Source: Akanthomyces muscarius
Taxonomy: Eukaryota > Ascomycota > Sordariomycetes > Hypocreales > Cordycipitaceae
Length of the DNA: 64,000 bases
Direction: 5' to 3'
NCBI RefSeq assembly: GCF_028009165.1
Contig: NC_079244.1
Span: 124,001-188,000, forward strand
Both the position numbers and the translations under genes were made by a program. How positions within the stretch are numbered: the first letter of the stretch is position 1; each line of letters begins with the position of its first letter. Shown here piece after piece: positions 35,116 to 46,110 of this stretch. A model generated the notes under the pieces. That model did no database searches. It was given only the letters and a program-made list of their open reading frames with translations, and had not been told where the DNA came from.

Positions 35116-35844
35116 GACAGAATCACAGCGTTTGTCCCAGTCTCGGTTGACTGACACGCTGACACTGACTTGCCCATGTGCCCATGCACATTATTTTTTG
35201 TTCATTTATTAATGGCTGGAGCCACACTGCACACCATTCGAAGGGGCCCATAAAAGATCGGTTGCTCCAGATACACTCTAGCGCCGCCTGGCTTTTTGCT
35301 CTCACACTGACAGGGTCCGGATGCTGCTCTCTGGTCCTGGCCCGCTATCTGGCGGACTGTTTGGCTGCTGAAGGTTGCAGTGTTCTCGGCGCCTTGTACC
35401 ACCGCACAGCCCACTAAAGGTCCCTCTCTAGCGCTAAAAGCCCCCCCATGGCGGTGCTGCGGGCGCTGAAGTACAGGGGTGCAAGTCCAGCTGGGCAGGC
35501 AGATCATCATTAGTCGCAAGCTAATGACTGTCGTGGAGTTGGGACATGAGTACGCATAACAGAATCGCTCTTGAATTATGTAGTTATTGCACTAAATCAA
35601 TGTCGATTTGCCGCTCCAGCTGTGCTGTAGTTTTGCTCGCGGCTGGTCAAGGTAGCTGGACCAAAACCTCCCCTTCTTAGGTACCTAGGTCGGTAGGAAC
35701 TGTCCACACGCCTCTCTCGTATCGCCAGCTCTCCCAGTCCTTTGCAATTGCGGTCTTTCCCATCAGAATTAGCGCCTGCAATTGCCTTGGGCTCCAGCCT
35801 GCTGGACAAGACACAAGAAAGGGAGCAGCACCCGCCTTGTCATC

Positions 35845-38800
35845 TACCAGTACCCAGTTTGCCAGCTTGGTTCACACCCCCATATCGCTCCCTCGCTTTC
35901 CCATACTTGGTCCCTTTCAACATGGTATTACTTTTCACCCATTTACTTGTTTATTTTCGCAATGTTGCCTGCTCGGCCTGCCTCATGGCACATGTAACGA
36001 GTTTGACCGCTGCTCACTAAGGTAACCGACAGGTGATACATCCTCATTACAGCCGCAGAGAGGGAGCCACTCGACCACTCGACCACTCGGCCACTCGACC
36101 ACCACCACCACCACCGCACCACCACCGGAATCATCATTGATTCATGCCATGGGCTATGGCCCAGTCCACCTCTAGTTAATCCATGTACGTAGTAACGCAT
36201 ACAGGTCTCCAGTTTCTGCTTGCGCTAGTCACTCTCCCGTCAGGATACATTGATCCCAAGTTACCGTTTCTTCCGGCATGGCCCAAGCCAAGTCGGCCAT
36301 TCCTGCTCGGTTTTGTCACTTAAATATTATTACTGGTGCCCTTGTGCTACATCTGGCCACTGAGGTACGGATACGTGCAAGAAAAAGAGGGACGCATATC
36401 CGCACTCTGCCAAAACTGGCCCTTTCAAGGGAGCCAACTACTGGTACTGGTAGTCGACAGCAGCTTTGGCTCCCTCCCCCCGTTACCAGCTCTGTCTGTA
36501 ACGACTGGTGCCTGTGCTTGCTCGGCACATCTCATGCAACCTGCTAACAGTCAGACATTCCGGACCACCGCGACGCACCACCAAAGTCAGCCTTGAGCCA
36601 GGGCATGAACAGTGTGACAGGCTCACGGCCAAGGAGGGGGGGCAGTGTGACGAGAAGCTAAAGTAACCTCCCCACCATTATTCCCGCATGGGATACCTCT
36701 CCTCAAGTAGCAGGGTCCGCCTTTTACGCCCTGGTCCGGAAGCTCCTGGTAAATACTATGCTGTAGTCAAGCCTGAACCAGAGCGCTGTTGGCACGTTAC
36801 TGGTATTGTACAAGAATGCACCACGAAGAGCAAGCACCTCGCGTTACGTGACACTGCGAGTGATTTGCGGGAAGCTGTCTTCGAAACCCTTCCCTCACGC
36901 CTCATCATGATCTTCAATAAGATGACAATTTCTACGAAGTGGCAAGGTACGGATACAATCAAAGAGAAGTACTTAACCCACGAGTAGCGGCCATGCTGTG
37001 GTGTGGAGCTCCTCGTAATACAGGCGGTTGAGGTCTCCTCAGGCTCTCACACGCCCAAAATACTTCAGCAGTCAAGCCGCTACCAGTCACAACAAGGGCG
37101 GGTGGTGCGGTCACTGCGGATGCGCAGGCCACCCCAGGCTTGTTTCTATTATTACTGACTGGCGCTCACTCTTTCTGTCTAACTAGCGGAAGTCAGTCCC
37201 TTTGGAGCCCCAGAGACATTTGGGCCGCGCCCCATACCATGCCCGTGTTTCCCGCTAGTCGACAATGTAATGTGCAAAGCGAGTGTAGTTACGGTGTTTT
37301 GTGACGAGTCCAGCTGACACTTGACACGGCCCTACTGCTGCCCTGCGCCAGGATGGGGGCTTGGCTGTTGCTAGCGCAGTGTTCCGGAGGTATGGTGGGC
37401 GCGGAGGCCCATGGCGCAGCAAGCAGGCGTCGCCGTCGGTCGACTTACTTCAAGTGGTGTCAAGTGGGTGGGTGGTGTTACCAGTAACTACCCAGTAGCC
37501 CATGTGCTAGCCAAGCCAAGTAAAAGCGCACATCCGAGGGTATGGCTGTAAGTCGTCATCATCAAGCTCAACAATACATGATGGACTCTCTGACTACGCG
37601 TCGCCAAAAGGTATGGATACGCCTTGGGCTGAGCCGCGCTGTTGCGTCCTATTTTGCCTCTCGTGTGTGTATTGATATGCACGGTTCGGAGGAACAAAGC
37701 CTGATTGACGAGGGCCTCAGGGAAGACGGCTAATAGCCACAAACAAACTCACAGTAACCAGTTGCCAGTCAAGGCCAGCCAGCAGCCAGACGGACATGAC
37801 AAAAAGACGAGCTTGGTAAAAGACGAGCCCACAGTAACGAAGAGAGTTGCAACTTGTGAAAGCTTCGAGGTCTGGCTAGATAGTTCATGGTTAGCCTAGC
37901 AAGCAGCCAGTGAGAGAAGGCGAGGCCGCACACCACCAGTTTTATGCAACCCCCATGCCCCCTTGTCAGAGCCACCAGGCGACGAAAAGAGGCGGCGGAC
38001 CACCATCTTCGTAACCCCTGTCAGAAGTAAATGCACCACCAAGCACTAATAATTGGTACACGAGCATAACAAAAGTAGTGTACGGGTACGGAGCGTGAGA
38101 ACTCCATGGCAAGAAAAACATCGGAGACTGGATTGGTTAATGCTTCTGCCTCATCAGAGCATTTGTGGTGGTTATGAACTCGTGTCGATAAATTTACAGA
38201 ACGTTCTCCGGGTGTGAGATGCCCCCTCTCCATAGTTTCTTTCTTGCCAGCTTGGTTTTTTGGCTAATAAATCAATCAGACCATGACACAGTGGGAAATC
38301 TGGCACTTGAAATGGAGGGAAGTTGGCAGGCCTGTTGGGCAGTCAGACGAGGACGAATGCGGCTACTGGTAGGTGGCTTGCTATTTGACCGATATACATA
38401 GGAGCAAGACTCGTGCTTTGCCCCCGTCTCCCCTCATGCTTACTACAAGTACACACCTCTGTCTTTTTGCTTCAGAGGCGTTGACTGTGCTTTTCCGGTG
38501 AGTAGGAGCTGTGTTACACGGCAATTCATCACTGCGTATAATACAGTGGACCAATATAGCTCCTGCAAGTTCAGGACGAAATGGACATTCACGCCTTGGG
38601 CCAGTCCTCGAGAACGCTAGTTGACAAGCAACAAGTTGGCTTGCAAAAAGAACTGGAGAACGATTATCTGCAGAGCCAGGGCTCCGTTTTGAATTAAAAA
38701 AGAAGAACACCAAATATATCTATTGGTGCTGGCATGAGGATGCTGGTCTCCACCATGTGGCTCTGCCACTCTGGGGCGGTTTCCCCTTCAAGAACCGTGA

Positions 38801-39285
38801 GATGGGAAGGGAGGGGCAGAGAGAAAGGTCTCAAGGTCTCACATTGCTGTGTTGTAGGCACTTCCAGCCAGACCCCAGGACAACAAATGGGTAGTTCCGT
38901 GTCTCTTTCGCCACTCGGGACGTGAAATTGCGGCTTTGCAGAGTTACATGGGTTTCTAGCATCTCTATCATGTCGTGTTTCCACTTGGCAAAGAAAAGAA
39001 TTCTTTCGACGAAATTAGCAAGGCTGCCTGCCTCGCATGCGAGACGCAACATCACACTGTCATGCGATAGGTTGGCATGGACCGGGGGGCGCAGAGGGTC
39101 ATAGTGGCGGCGGGTGTCGCAGTTGTTGGGCTGGCTGCTCAATGGATCCAAGTGACCACAGTCTGCCCTGTGCACAGCTCATCACCTATGTGCGGCGAGC
39201 TACAGAGTAACTACCAGTAGGTTTTCAGCTTTGGACGACTGGAACTCTCTAGCGTGTGGTCTGAGGCAGCGACCTGTTACTGGTA
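35845..39285. repeat. Cluster of octamer TACTGGTA / TACCAGTA
   Basis: Exact copies are at 35845-35852, 36439-36446, 36445-36452 (overlapping), 36798-36805, 37479-37486, 38364-38371, 39212-39219 and 39278-39285, in both orientations. I found only a few elsewhere in the window (606, 8536, 13192, 47788). The octamer is a near-palindrome. Spacing is irregular, so this is not a tandem repeat. Confidence 0.55.
36067..36126. repeat. Tandem repeat CCACTCGA followed by (CCA)n
   Basis: Four near-copies of an 8-bp unit (CCACTCGA, one with CGG) run into an ACC/CCA triplet tract. No coding frame is associated with it. Confidence 0.75.
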
Positions 39286-41905
39286 CGCTTCAAGTGCATG
39301 CAATGCCCAAGTGCAAGGATATACATCTGCCCTGGGTTGGCATGAAGATGGAACTTTGGGATGCCCGGCGGTGCCATCCCCAGGAGCCCACCTTTTTTTT
39401 GTGGCACGAAAGCAGTCCGACGTTCTCTTTGTGCATGCAGATGACTGGAGCTGGGGGCTGGACGAGAACCAGGCTGCCCAGGCTGTTTGGCTGTTAACTG
39501 TGACTGAGCCATTTTGCACTGCAGTTGCAAAATGGCTAGCAGGGGAGAAAACGGCGCTAATAAAAAGGCGTCAGCAGCGCTATGTACCCAGGCGATCGGG
39601 CATTTGCACAGGGAGGAGAGAAAGGTGACCTTCAAAGTGATACATTGCAGGTCAACGCTGCGGCTGCTGGCACCTGGCACTATTGCTTCTAAAAAGCAAA
39701 ACTCGTCGTTATCACAGTGCAAGTGACATTACGACTACCCTGAGTGCCTGAGTCATTTGCAAAACTGTGACGGGACATCAGCCAAGCAACATAGAGTGGG
39801 GTGAAGACAGAGAAAACACCATTGAATCCCGGGATCAAACGCATCCATCCGAAAAGCATATTGTTTGAACTTTTTAGCGATTACGACCTAAACCCAGGTA
39901 GCGCCAAAGCTTGCTGTGCGCCGCTGGCCAAGACCACAAAAAAGGGTGCTTGTTAGGAGGGGTAGAAAGCCCACGCCATGCCTCTATCAATTGATTAAAC
40001 TTCACTTCTATATCTCAGGCAATTTTTTCTCTCTTTCTGTTTGCACTCGGCGCGAAAGGTGGGTGATGCGGCGGCGTTGCCCCCGCCGCCTTGGTTTCCG
40101 TCGCCCTTTTCTTTCGGCCTACTGCCGCGGGCTGGCCAAACTCTTTTAATCTCAGTCGTCACATGGTTGGGCTGTTTCCTCACCAGGCTTGCCATCATCC
40201 CTGTTCTAGGTGGGCGAAAAGGAGAAAGATGGCGCGTCACATCTAAAGCTGCCGTGGCGTGCTGCTCAACCACTTTACGCGAGTTGTGTCCCTCCCGCTG
40301 CCGTGTTGCCTGTCCTATGTTTCCTTTCCACATCCCGTACCAGGGGGGAGACGTTTTGCCAAATGTCGCGAATGCAATACAAACACGAACAAAAACCAGT
40401 CTATTCAACGCAAAGATTCCTCATGAATAGCTTGATGCGTTACCACCAGCAGCGAAAAATGGTGTGACGGCTCTTCAGCGTCTCAGGTTCCATCCCATGC
40501 CAGCCCAGCTACGAGTACACAATCTTCAACTACCTACACAACTATTGGTTGCCGTGTGTCGGGGTCCTTCCTATGCTCACTGATCATCAGCTACCGGAAT
40601 GCACCGTGCCGTTGGACACTCCTCCCCCGTAACAGGCAAATTTCGACACACTTCGGTGCTAGTACCCAAAACAGTCCGCAGCAATGGCTTCGGCTCGAAA
40701 CCTCTTAACTTGTACAGAAATGGGTCTGACGACAGAGCCTATCAGCCAGCCAAAAACCCAGCCTTGCATTCCGTGCCTCGCCGCAAGGCCCTGCGCCGAC
40801 TTATCTGTTCTTTTGGAGAAGGGGCCTTGATTCCTCTTGTCGCGCGCGCCCGTCGTCCCGTCTTGCCGCTGTTACAATTCCAGTCCGGCCGGGCCAGGGG
40901 TTTGTACAAATAATCTAGAGTCCACCATAACACGGATAACGCACAACAATTCTAAGTCTGCATCTACATACGACACCATCTCCACACCTTCATCACGCTC
41001 TCTCCTCATGCCCAAACCCTGGCCCTAAATCCTGCAGTCTAGAGGGACCGCCCCTCCCTTCGTCTCCAAACAAGGCTAACGTTAACAAGTATTCAAGCTA
41101 ATAATACTGGCCAGTTGCCACACAGCCAACGGATCCGCACCGGCGGCTTCCCGTTGACGCCGCTAATGCGAAACTGGATCCCTTCCTCCCGTCACCTTGG
41201 TCATTTTGCCTTTCCCTCACTAGCTGCTCTTTCATGTATACGTTGACGCATGCATTCGACCCAAATGATTGTCGTGGTAACGCATAAATGGAAAGGAATC
41301 GGCCGTCCTTGACACCCACTGTTCCCCGCAGAGGGTGGCACTCCTCAGCAATCATGCTTTTGCAACCGACTTTGCGCCTGTGGCCCTATCCATCTCGCTA
41401 GCTGCTCCCATGATCGACAACACCCTGTCATTATAACTGTAGCTACCCGGTACACTTGCCTCTCAAACACGGCTCATGTCAAGGCGGCTTTGATGACGAC
41501 CCGTGAATGACCACGTTGTTGCAGAATGCCAGCCTCTTTCATTCCGCGTATTTCAAAGTAGACTAAGTGCCAAAAGCAGCACAGCGAGCAGGGCAAAGAC
41601 TGGTGCCGCAGTATCGAATCCTACATAGCCTTACTGTAGTGTCCCAAGCAAAACCTGTCTCGAAAAATTCGGAGTAAATGTTGAGAGCAGAGTGATGCCA
41701 TACTTTGCACATATAATGTGGCCAACGAAACTGACACCGTTCTGTAATTGTTACTTTATAGCGCTGCCTCGGGCATACGCCAGGATAATGCATTTGCACC
41801 AAATTGGCACATCTGTCCGTCGAAGGCAAGCTGCAGTACTTATCTTTGTATTGATGTGCAAACCAACAATGGCGAGATCCCTATTTCATGGCCTGTTGCT
41901 AAGTA

Positions 41906-41966
41906 GGGGGGAGGAAGAGGAAGAGGAAGAGGACGGAGGAGGACGGAGGAGGACGGAGGAGGAAGA
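41906..41966. repeat. Purine-rich tandem repeat (GGAAGA)n / (GGACGGAGGA)n
   Basis: Copies of GGAAGA are followed by GGACGGAGGA units. It is strongly purine-biased on the plus strand, so it could form triplex DNA. It encodes only low-complexity sequence in any frame. Confidence 0.8.
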
Positions 41967-41979
41967 CCTGCACACTGTT

Positions 41980-42640
41980 TGTGGCAGCCTTTGGACCGCG
42001 TAGTGACCGTAGCAGCCGCCGCCCTTGTAGCTCTAGACCAAGGTTTTAGGGTCACACGACGCACTGCCAACAAGAAGAATGTACTCTTCAGGTGCGAAGT
42101 AGAGGTAACCCTGGGTAGAGCATCGCCGCTGTCGCTCGTCGGTAAGATGTCGGCGACTTCGTTCGCGGACAAACTTCGTAGCTGAAGACCAAAAAAAATT
42201 TCCTCCTCATATTGCGGCCACTGCGCCTTCTTCTGCTCCGGAACTGCAGGTAGTGTCACACAGGCCGTGAAAATTGTAAAGGCAGCGATAGAGAACGAGG
42301 GCTGCGCACTGTCAATCCAGGCGTAGTGCCAGTGGAATGGCGTGGACGCGCTGGTCGAGGCAGAGTGCATATCCCTTCGTGCAACCCCAATGCTCTTGTT
42401 TCTGAGGCCAGAGTTCCAGAAGTTGCGTGGCTCAGGACATCGGTCAATATAGAGCCTGCGGCGGCGAGAACTGCAATAAGAAAGAAGACAAGGCTAGCTC
42501 GGCATGTCTGCTTGGCTCTGGGAAACGGAATATGAAGTCGAGCAACGATTGGCGATTGCATCCTACCGCTCAACTTCTCCCATAGCTCCATCCCAGTATA
42601 CAAGTGTTTGAATTTGACGCCTACTCGTTAGCATGTCACG
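41980..42640 (-). other. Possible exons of an unrecognised or degraded gene
   Basis: On the minus strand a plausible acceptor with its branch site (GCTAAC shortly before AG, about 42634-42645) leads into a frame with KFKHLYTGMELWEKLS. A GTAGGATGC donor at about 42565 and an ATTGCAG acceptor at about 42476 would join it to a long open frame (RLYIDRCPEPRNFWNSGL, then FHWHYAWIDSAQPSFSIAAF with a hydrophobic stretch). The frame stays open to 41840. No family is recognised and the 5' part was not found, so this may be a relic or chance. Confidence 0.25.
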
Positions 42641-43104
42641 GGTGCTGCCCCCGGTGGTTAACAGAGGACCAACGGGGTGGCATCATCAAGCACGGGGCAC
42701 CCCTAGACAGCGCTGAACCTCACAGCAGAAAGAATCCAGCTTTGCTCTTTGACTACTCCTCGTACAGAACATGAAACAAGTGCGGCAGAACAAAGACAAA
42801 AAGCTCAAATGCCTAAATAGATGGGCTCCGCGACCTTTGAATGTTTTGCCACGCGAGAGAAACTACAGTGGCCGCACTCAAAGCTCCCAAGACCTGGCTC
42901 GTCATGATCTTCAGGTTTAGAGGATCGAATGAGAAGAAAAACGCAACCAACAGCTTTTCGAAGAGACTTTGTACACGAAGCTCATACCTTGACGGAGATA
43001 ATGGTCCATTTTCGCTGTTTACCCCTTCTCGTTTCCTTGCCCAAAGAACAAAATGCACAGTCGAACATCATTGCAAAGCCCCGCCATGCTTATCTTTCGA
43101 GTTT

Positions 43105-43413
43105 TCAGCAATCATGGTACTCTATTCTCATTCCTCGGTCGAAATTGAGAAAGACACCTGATATTTGTATATTGAGTCCCGGCTCAAAGGCATCCGGATC
43201 TTCAGGATGGCGTAGCACAGGATCGAGCATGACTGCCTCTGAAGCAGCACTACTTAAAACCCGCCCCCCAGCCGCTGCAATCCTGTTCACTCTAGAAGGG
43301 ATGCCTCGAGGATACTGCCATTCCATAACTTCCTTGAGCATGAACGTTTCTGTTGATTTTGCCGAGGCGAGATCGGCTTTGAGTGCGGCAGCCTGATTCT
43401 GATTGATAACCAT
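43105..43413 (-). pseudogene. Possible cytochrome P450 fragment (relic)
   Basis: A minus-strand frame of 102 codons has the order of a P450 C-terminal half: a helix ending in LKEVMEW (K-helix position), YPRGIPSRVNRIAAAGGRVL, MLDPVLRHPEDPDAFEPG (the PERF-like region), and NFDRGMRIE in place of the haem loop FxxGxRxC. The ExxR arginine and the haem cysteine are both replaced, no N-terminal or I-helix part is visible around it, and a stop follows. If the assignment is right this is an inactive remnant; otherwise it is an unknown short frame. Confidence 0.22.
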
Positions 43414-45188
43414 TTGAGAATGAAAGAGGAGAAGTTAAATAAGAAAACTGGTAGTAAAATTTGTAGATTAATAAAAGGGCATCTATGGTAGACCGAATAT
43501 CACGAGTTCTATCGCATATGCAGCAGGGAAAAGCTTGAAACCGAAATCTTGTCCTTTCTAGACGTAGCTCGCGCGCAAGTCTGTCAGGCGTGGTACCTAT
43601 ACGAAAGATCTTAACGCCAACATAACGCAATGTCGATTAACCATTCCTTCATACAAAGCCTGCGGCCTGTCAAAATGTCCCCTACGAGCGCTCTGGCTGT
43701 GATTGATGCCCGGGTGTCTAGGATGTGTCTCGGAATGGGGCTGCCAGTAGGCGCAGGCCTGCTGACATTCAACTAGTGTGCAATGTATTTTTGATGACTC
43801 TAGATCAATTTTGCAGGATTATGGCGCATATGAGTCACGGAGGGAGGTGCTGGCCTACAACAGTACAAGTATGCCCAAGCATGCCTCGACTTTAGTAACC
43901 TGCAGCAATCAAATTGACCAGTAACGCAGCCTGGTGTATACAAGAAACTATTTCTAGTCCCAATAAAGGGTGAAGAACAATTTGTTTGCTTTGTAACTAT
44001 ATAATAGCGAGCACTGAGTGACGTGGCATTGCTAAAATCCAAGGTACATCCATTGTCTCTTGGCCTGACGGGAAGCACCCGTCTTAGATGAACGTGCGTG
44101 TCCCTTCGCGTGACGAAGGTAATAACAATGGCCGGCTGCATTGACGATTCAGGGCCAAGTTGGCCCAAGATATCTATATCAAATCCATTACAAAAGAATA
44201 CACCGGCTCCTGACGACAGAACGGGGCCGCATCTCACAAGTGGCTGCCGGAGCAGCCTGCTAACCGCTGCGTGAGCCGACATGTGTAGGCACCGTCTTTG
44301 TCAGGTCGGCTGGGGTCGACCTGCCGGTACTGAAATGTCTCGCGAATGATAAATATAACTTGCTCTACGACATGGCTTATGCTAAATTTAATATAGGAAC
44401 CCTATGCACGAAAGTGAGCTGCAGCTGTGCAGACTTTTTTTCTTCGTGCCGCAGCTATGCCTTCTGAGTACTGAAGCAGGATTCTTGTAGTGAGCTGGTC
44501 TATGGTGCTTGCACTAGGCGCGCCACAGTCGGTACTTCTTTGTTGTAAAAACAAAAAATTCACACTAAATCGATTCCAGCTAATTCATCGTAAAGCTGGA
44601 CGCTCGTTCAAGTTGTAAGCAAGGACCTGTCGTGCTCGAGGCAACTTTGCGTTACAGATTTTTTTTTGGAATTGGATGCCCATCTTCTCTCGAACACCAG
44701 CCGAACCACAAGAGCTATGCGGCGCCGAATTCTGCGTTGCAAGTCGCAAAGACGCAAAATGCAACGACACTGCAGGCGCTTTCGCTTACCTTTACCAATA
44801 CTGCAGTTTCTTTTAACGGAAAGAACCGTAGGCTGCATGGCTGCGACAACATGACTATACGTGACTGGCAGACTATCCTGCCACAACAAAGAGAAAAAGC
44901 GCATGGCTGGATTTACGCCCCAAAGACCATTGAATAGTGGTGCCATTGTTGCGAACCTCAACCAAAAGTGGCAGGTCAACAGATCATAGATTCATTGCAG
45001 TCGGCTATTTCGGAGATATGTTCTCAAATACGTCTTTCAAAGAAAAGCGCCACGAAAGTAGGTAAGATGTGCGAGCTAGTAGCTCATCTGTTTGGCTGCT
45101 ATCTGTGTGACCCATCGCGCCCGGCCATTGATTGGAAAGGCTTGCGCGGGGTGGCTCGGCGATGTGCGTTTAGCGCCGACGAACTTGC

Positions 45189-45197
45189 GTATATAGT
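45189..45197 (+). promoter_or_regulatory. TATA-like element of the O-methyltransferase gene
   Basis: GTATATAGTA stands about 60 bp upstream of the ATG at 45256. Confidence 0.35.
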
Positions 45198-45255
45198 ATG
45201 ATTCAACCGCGTCCACCATCAATGAGGGGTTTATCATCGCAACACAACAGCAGTC

Positions 45256-46110
45256 ATGAAATCAGCTAATACTAATGCGTTATACTCAAACGAAAATGTC
45301 ACCAAGAGTGTCATTGATTACGCAACTACCCACTCGGAGGCGCTGCCTAAGCACATCACGGATTATCACGCCTATATTGTTGCGAACCATCCTCGTATGG
45401 AGTACATGATCTCCAACCTTCAGGGACAGTTCCAAACATTCTTCACCCGCACCATTGGCGCAAAGCGCGTGCTTGAGATTGGCGCCTTTGTCGGCTACTC
45501 CGCGATGGTGTGGGCAAACGCCGTGGGAAAAGAAGGCAAAGTCACGACGCTCGAATTCGAGGCCCAGTATGCAGATGCGGCGAGAAAGGCCTTCAAAGAT
45601 AACGGCATCGAGAATGTAGAGGTGATTCAAGGCGATGCCCTTGAGACGTAAGTTGACTTACAAACGACCTGCCGTATGCCAGGCTGGAGGAGCGATCGAA
45701 TGTAAAGTGAGCAATGAATCAACGTTACTAATATGCTTCCTAGCCTGGCCCAGCTCAACCCCGACGAGCCCTATGATCTCATCTTTATAGATGCCCAAAA
45801 GACGGGCTATCCAGCGTATCTGCGCACTATTCTCGAAAAGTCGCAACCCGGAGCGACTTCTCCGCGCCTCCTGCGAAAGGGAGGCGTCATCCTCGCTGAC
45901 AACATCCTGCGACGCGGTCTTGTTGCCAATGACAGTGATGAGAATCCTTGGGCTGCAGGCGCCAAGGTTCGTGAGCGGAGCGAATATGAGAAAGACAATG
46001 ATCTTGAGGCACTTCGCGAATTTAACGAACTCACAATTCACAGTGAGAGGCTGGATGCGTTCTTGATGCCCCTGTTTGACGGGATTGGTATGTCGGCACT
46101 GCGAGACTGA
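45256..46110 (+). CDS. Class I SAM-dependent O-methyltransferase (CCoAOMT-like)
   Basis: Two exons, 45256-45647 and 45744-46110, with a 96-bp intron (donor GTAAGT, branch-like TACTAAT, acceptor TTCCTAG), give 252 aa. The sequence follows the small metal-dependent O-methyltransferases of the caffeoyl-CoA/catechol type (Methyltransf_3). It has an N-terminal helix region with ITDYHAYIVANHPRMEYM, motif I VLEIGAFVGYSA (72-83) for the SAM loop, the acidic residue at the end of strand 2 (TTLEFE, Glu100), GDALET, and YDLIFIDAQKTGYPAYL with the metal-binding Asp. GGVILADNIL with the following Asn/Asp block completes the site. Substrate unknown; likely cytosolic. No pathway partner is adjacent. Confidence 0.93.

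Larger units (their letters stand above)
34121..45255. other. 11-kb gene desert upstream of the cyclin gene
   Basis: No intact protein gene is supported across the interval. It holds pyrimidine/purine-rich leader-like sequence up to about 34.7 kb, GGTACCT-type repeats (35.09-35.11 and 35.68-35.70 kb), simple tandem repeats, eight copies of TACTGGTA/TACCAGTA between 35845 and 39285, and possible gene relics on the minus strand at 42.0-43.4 kb, given separately. Confidence 0.5.

Noticed and set aside
36688..36987. 99-codon plus-strand frame in the gene desert
   Set aside because: ATG start, but the composition is unremarkable, there is no motif and the antisense strand is open.
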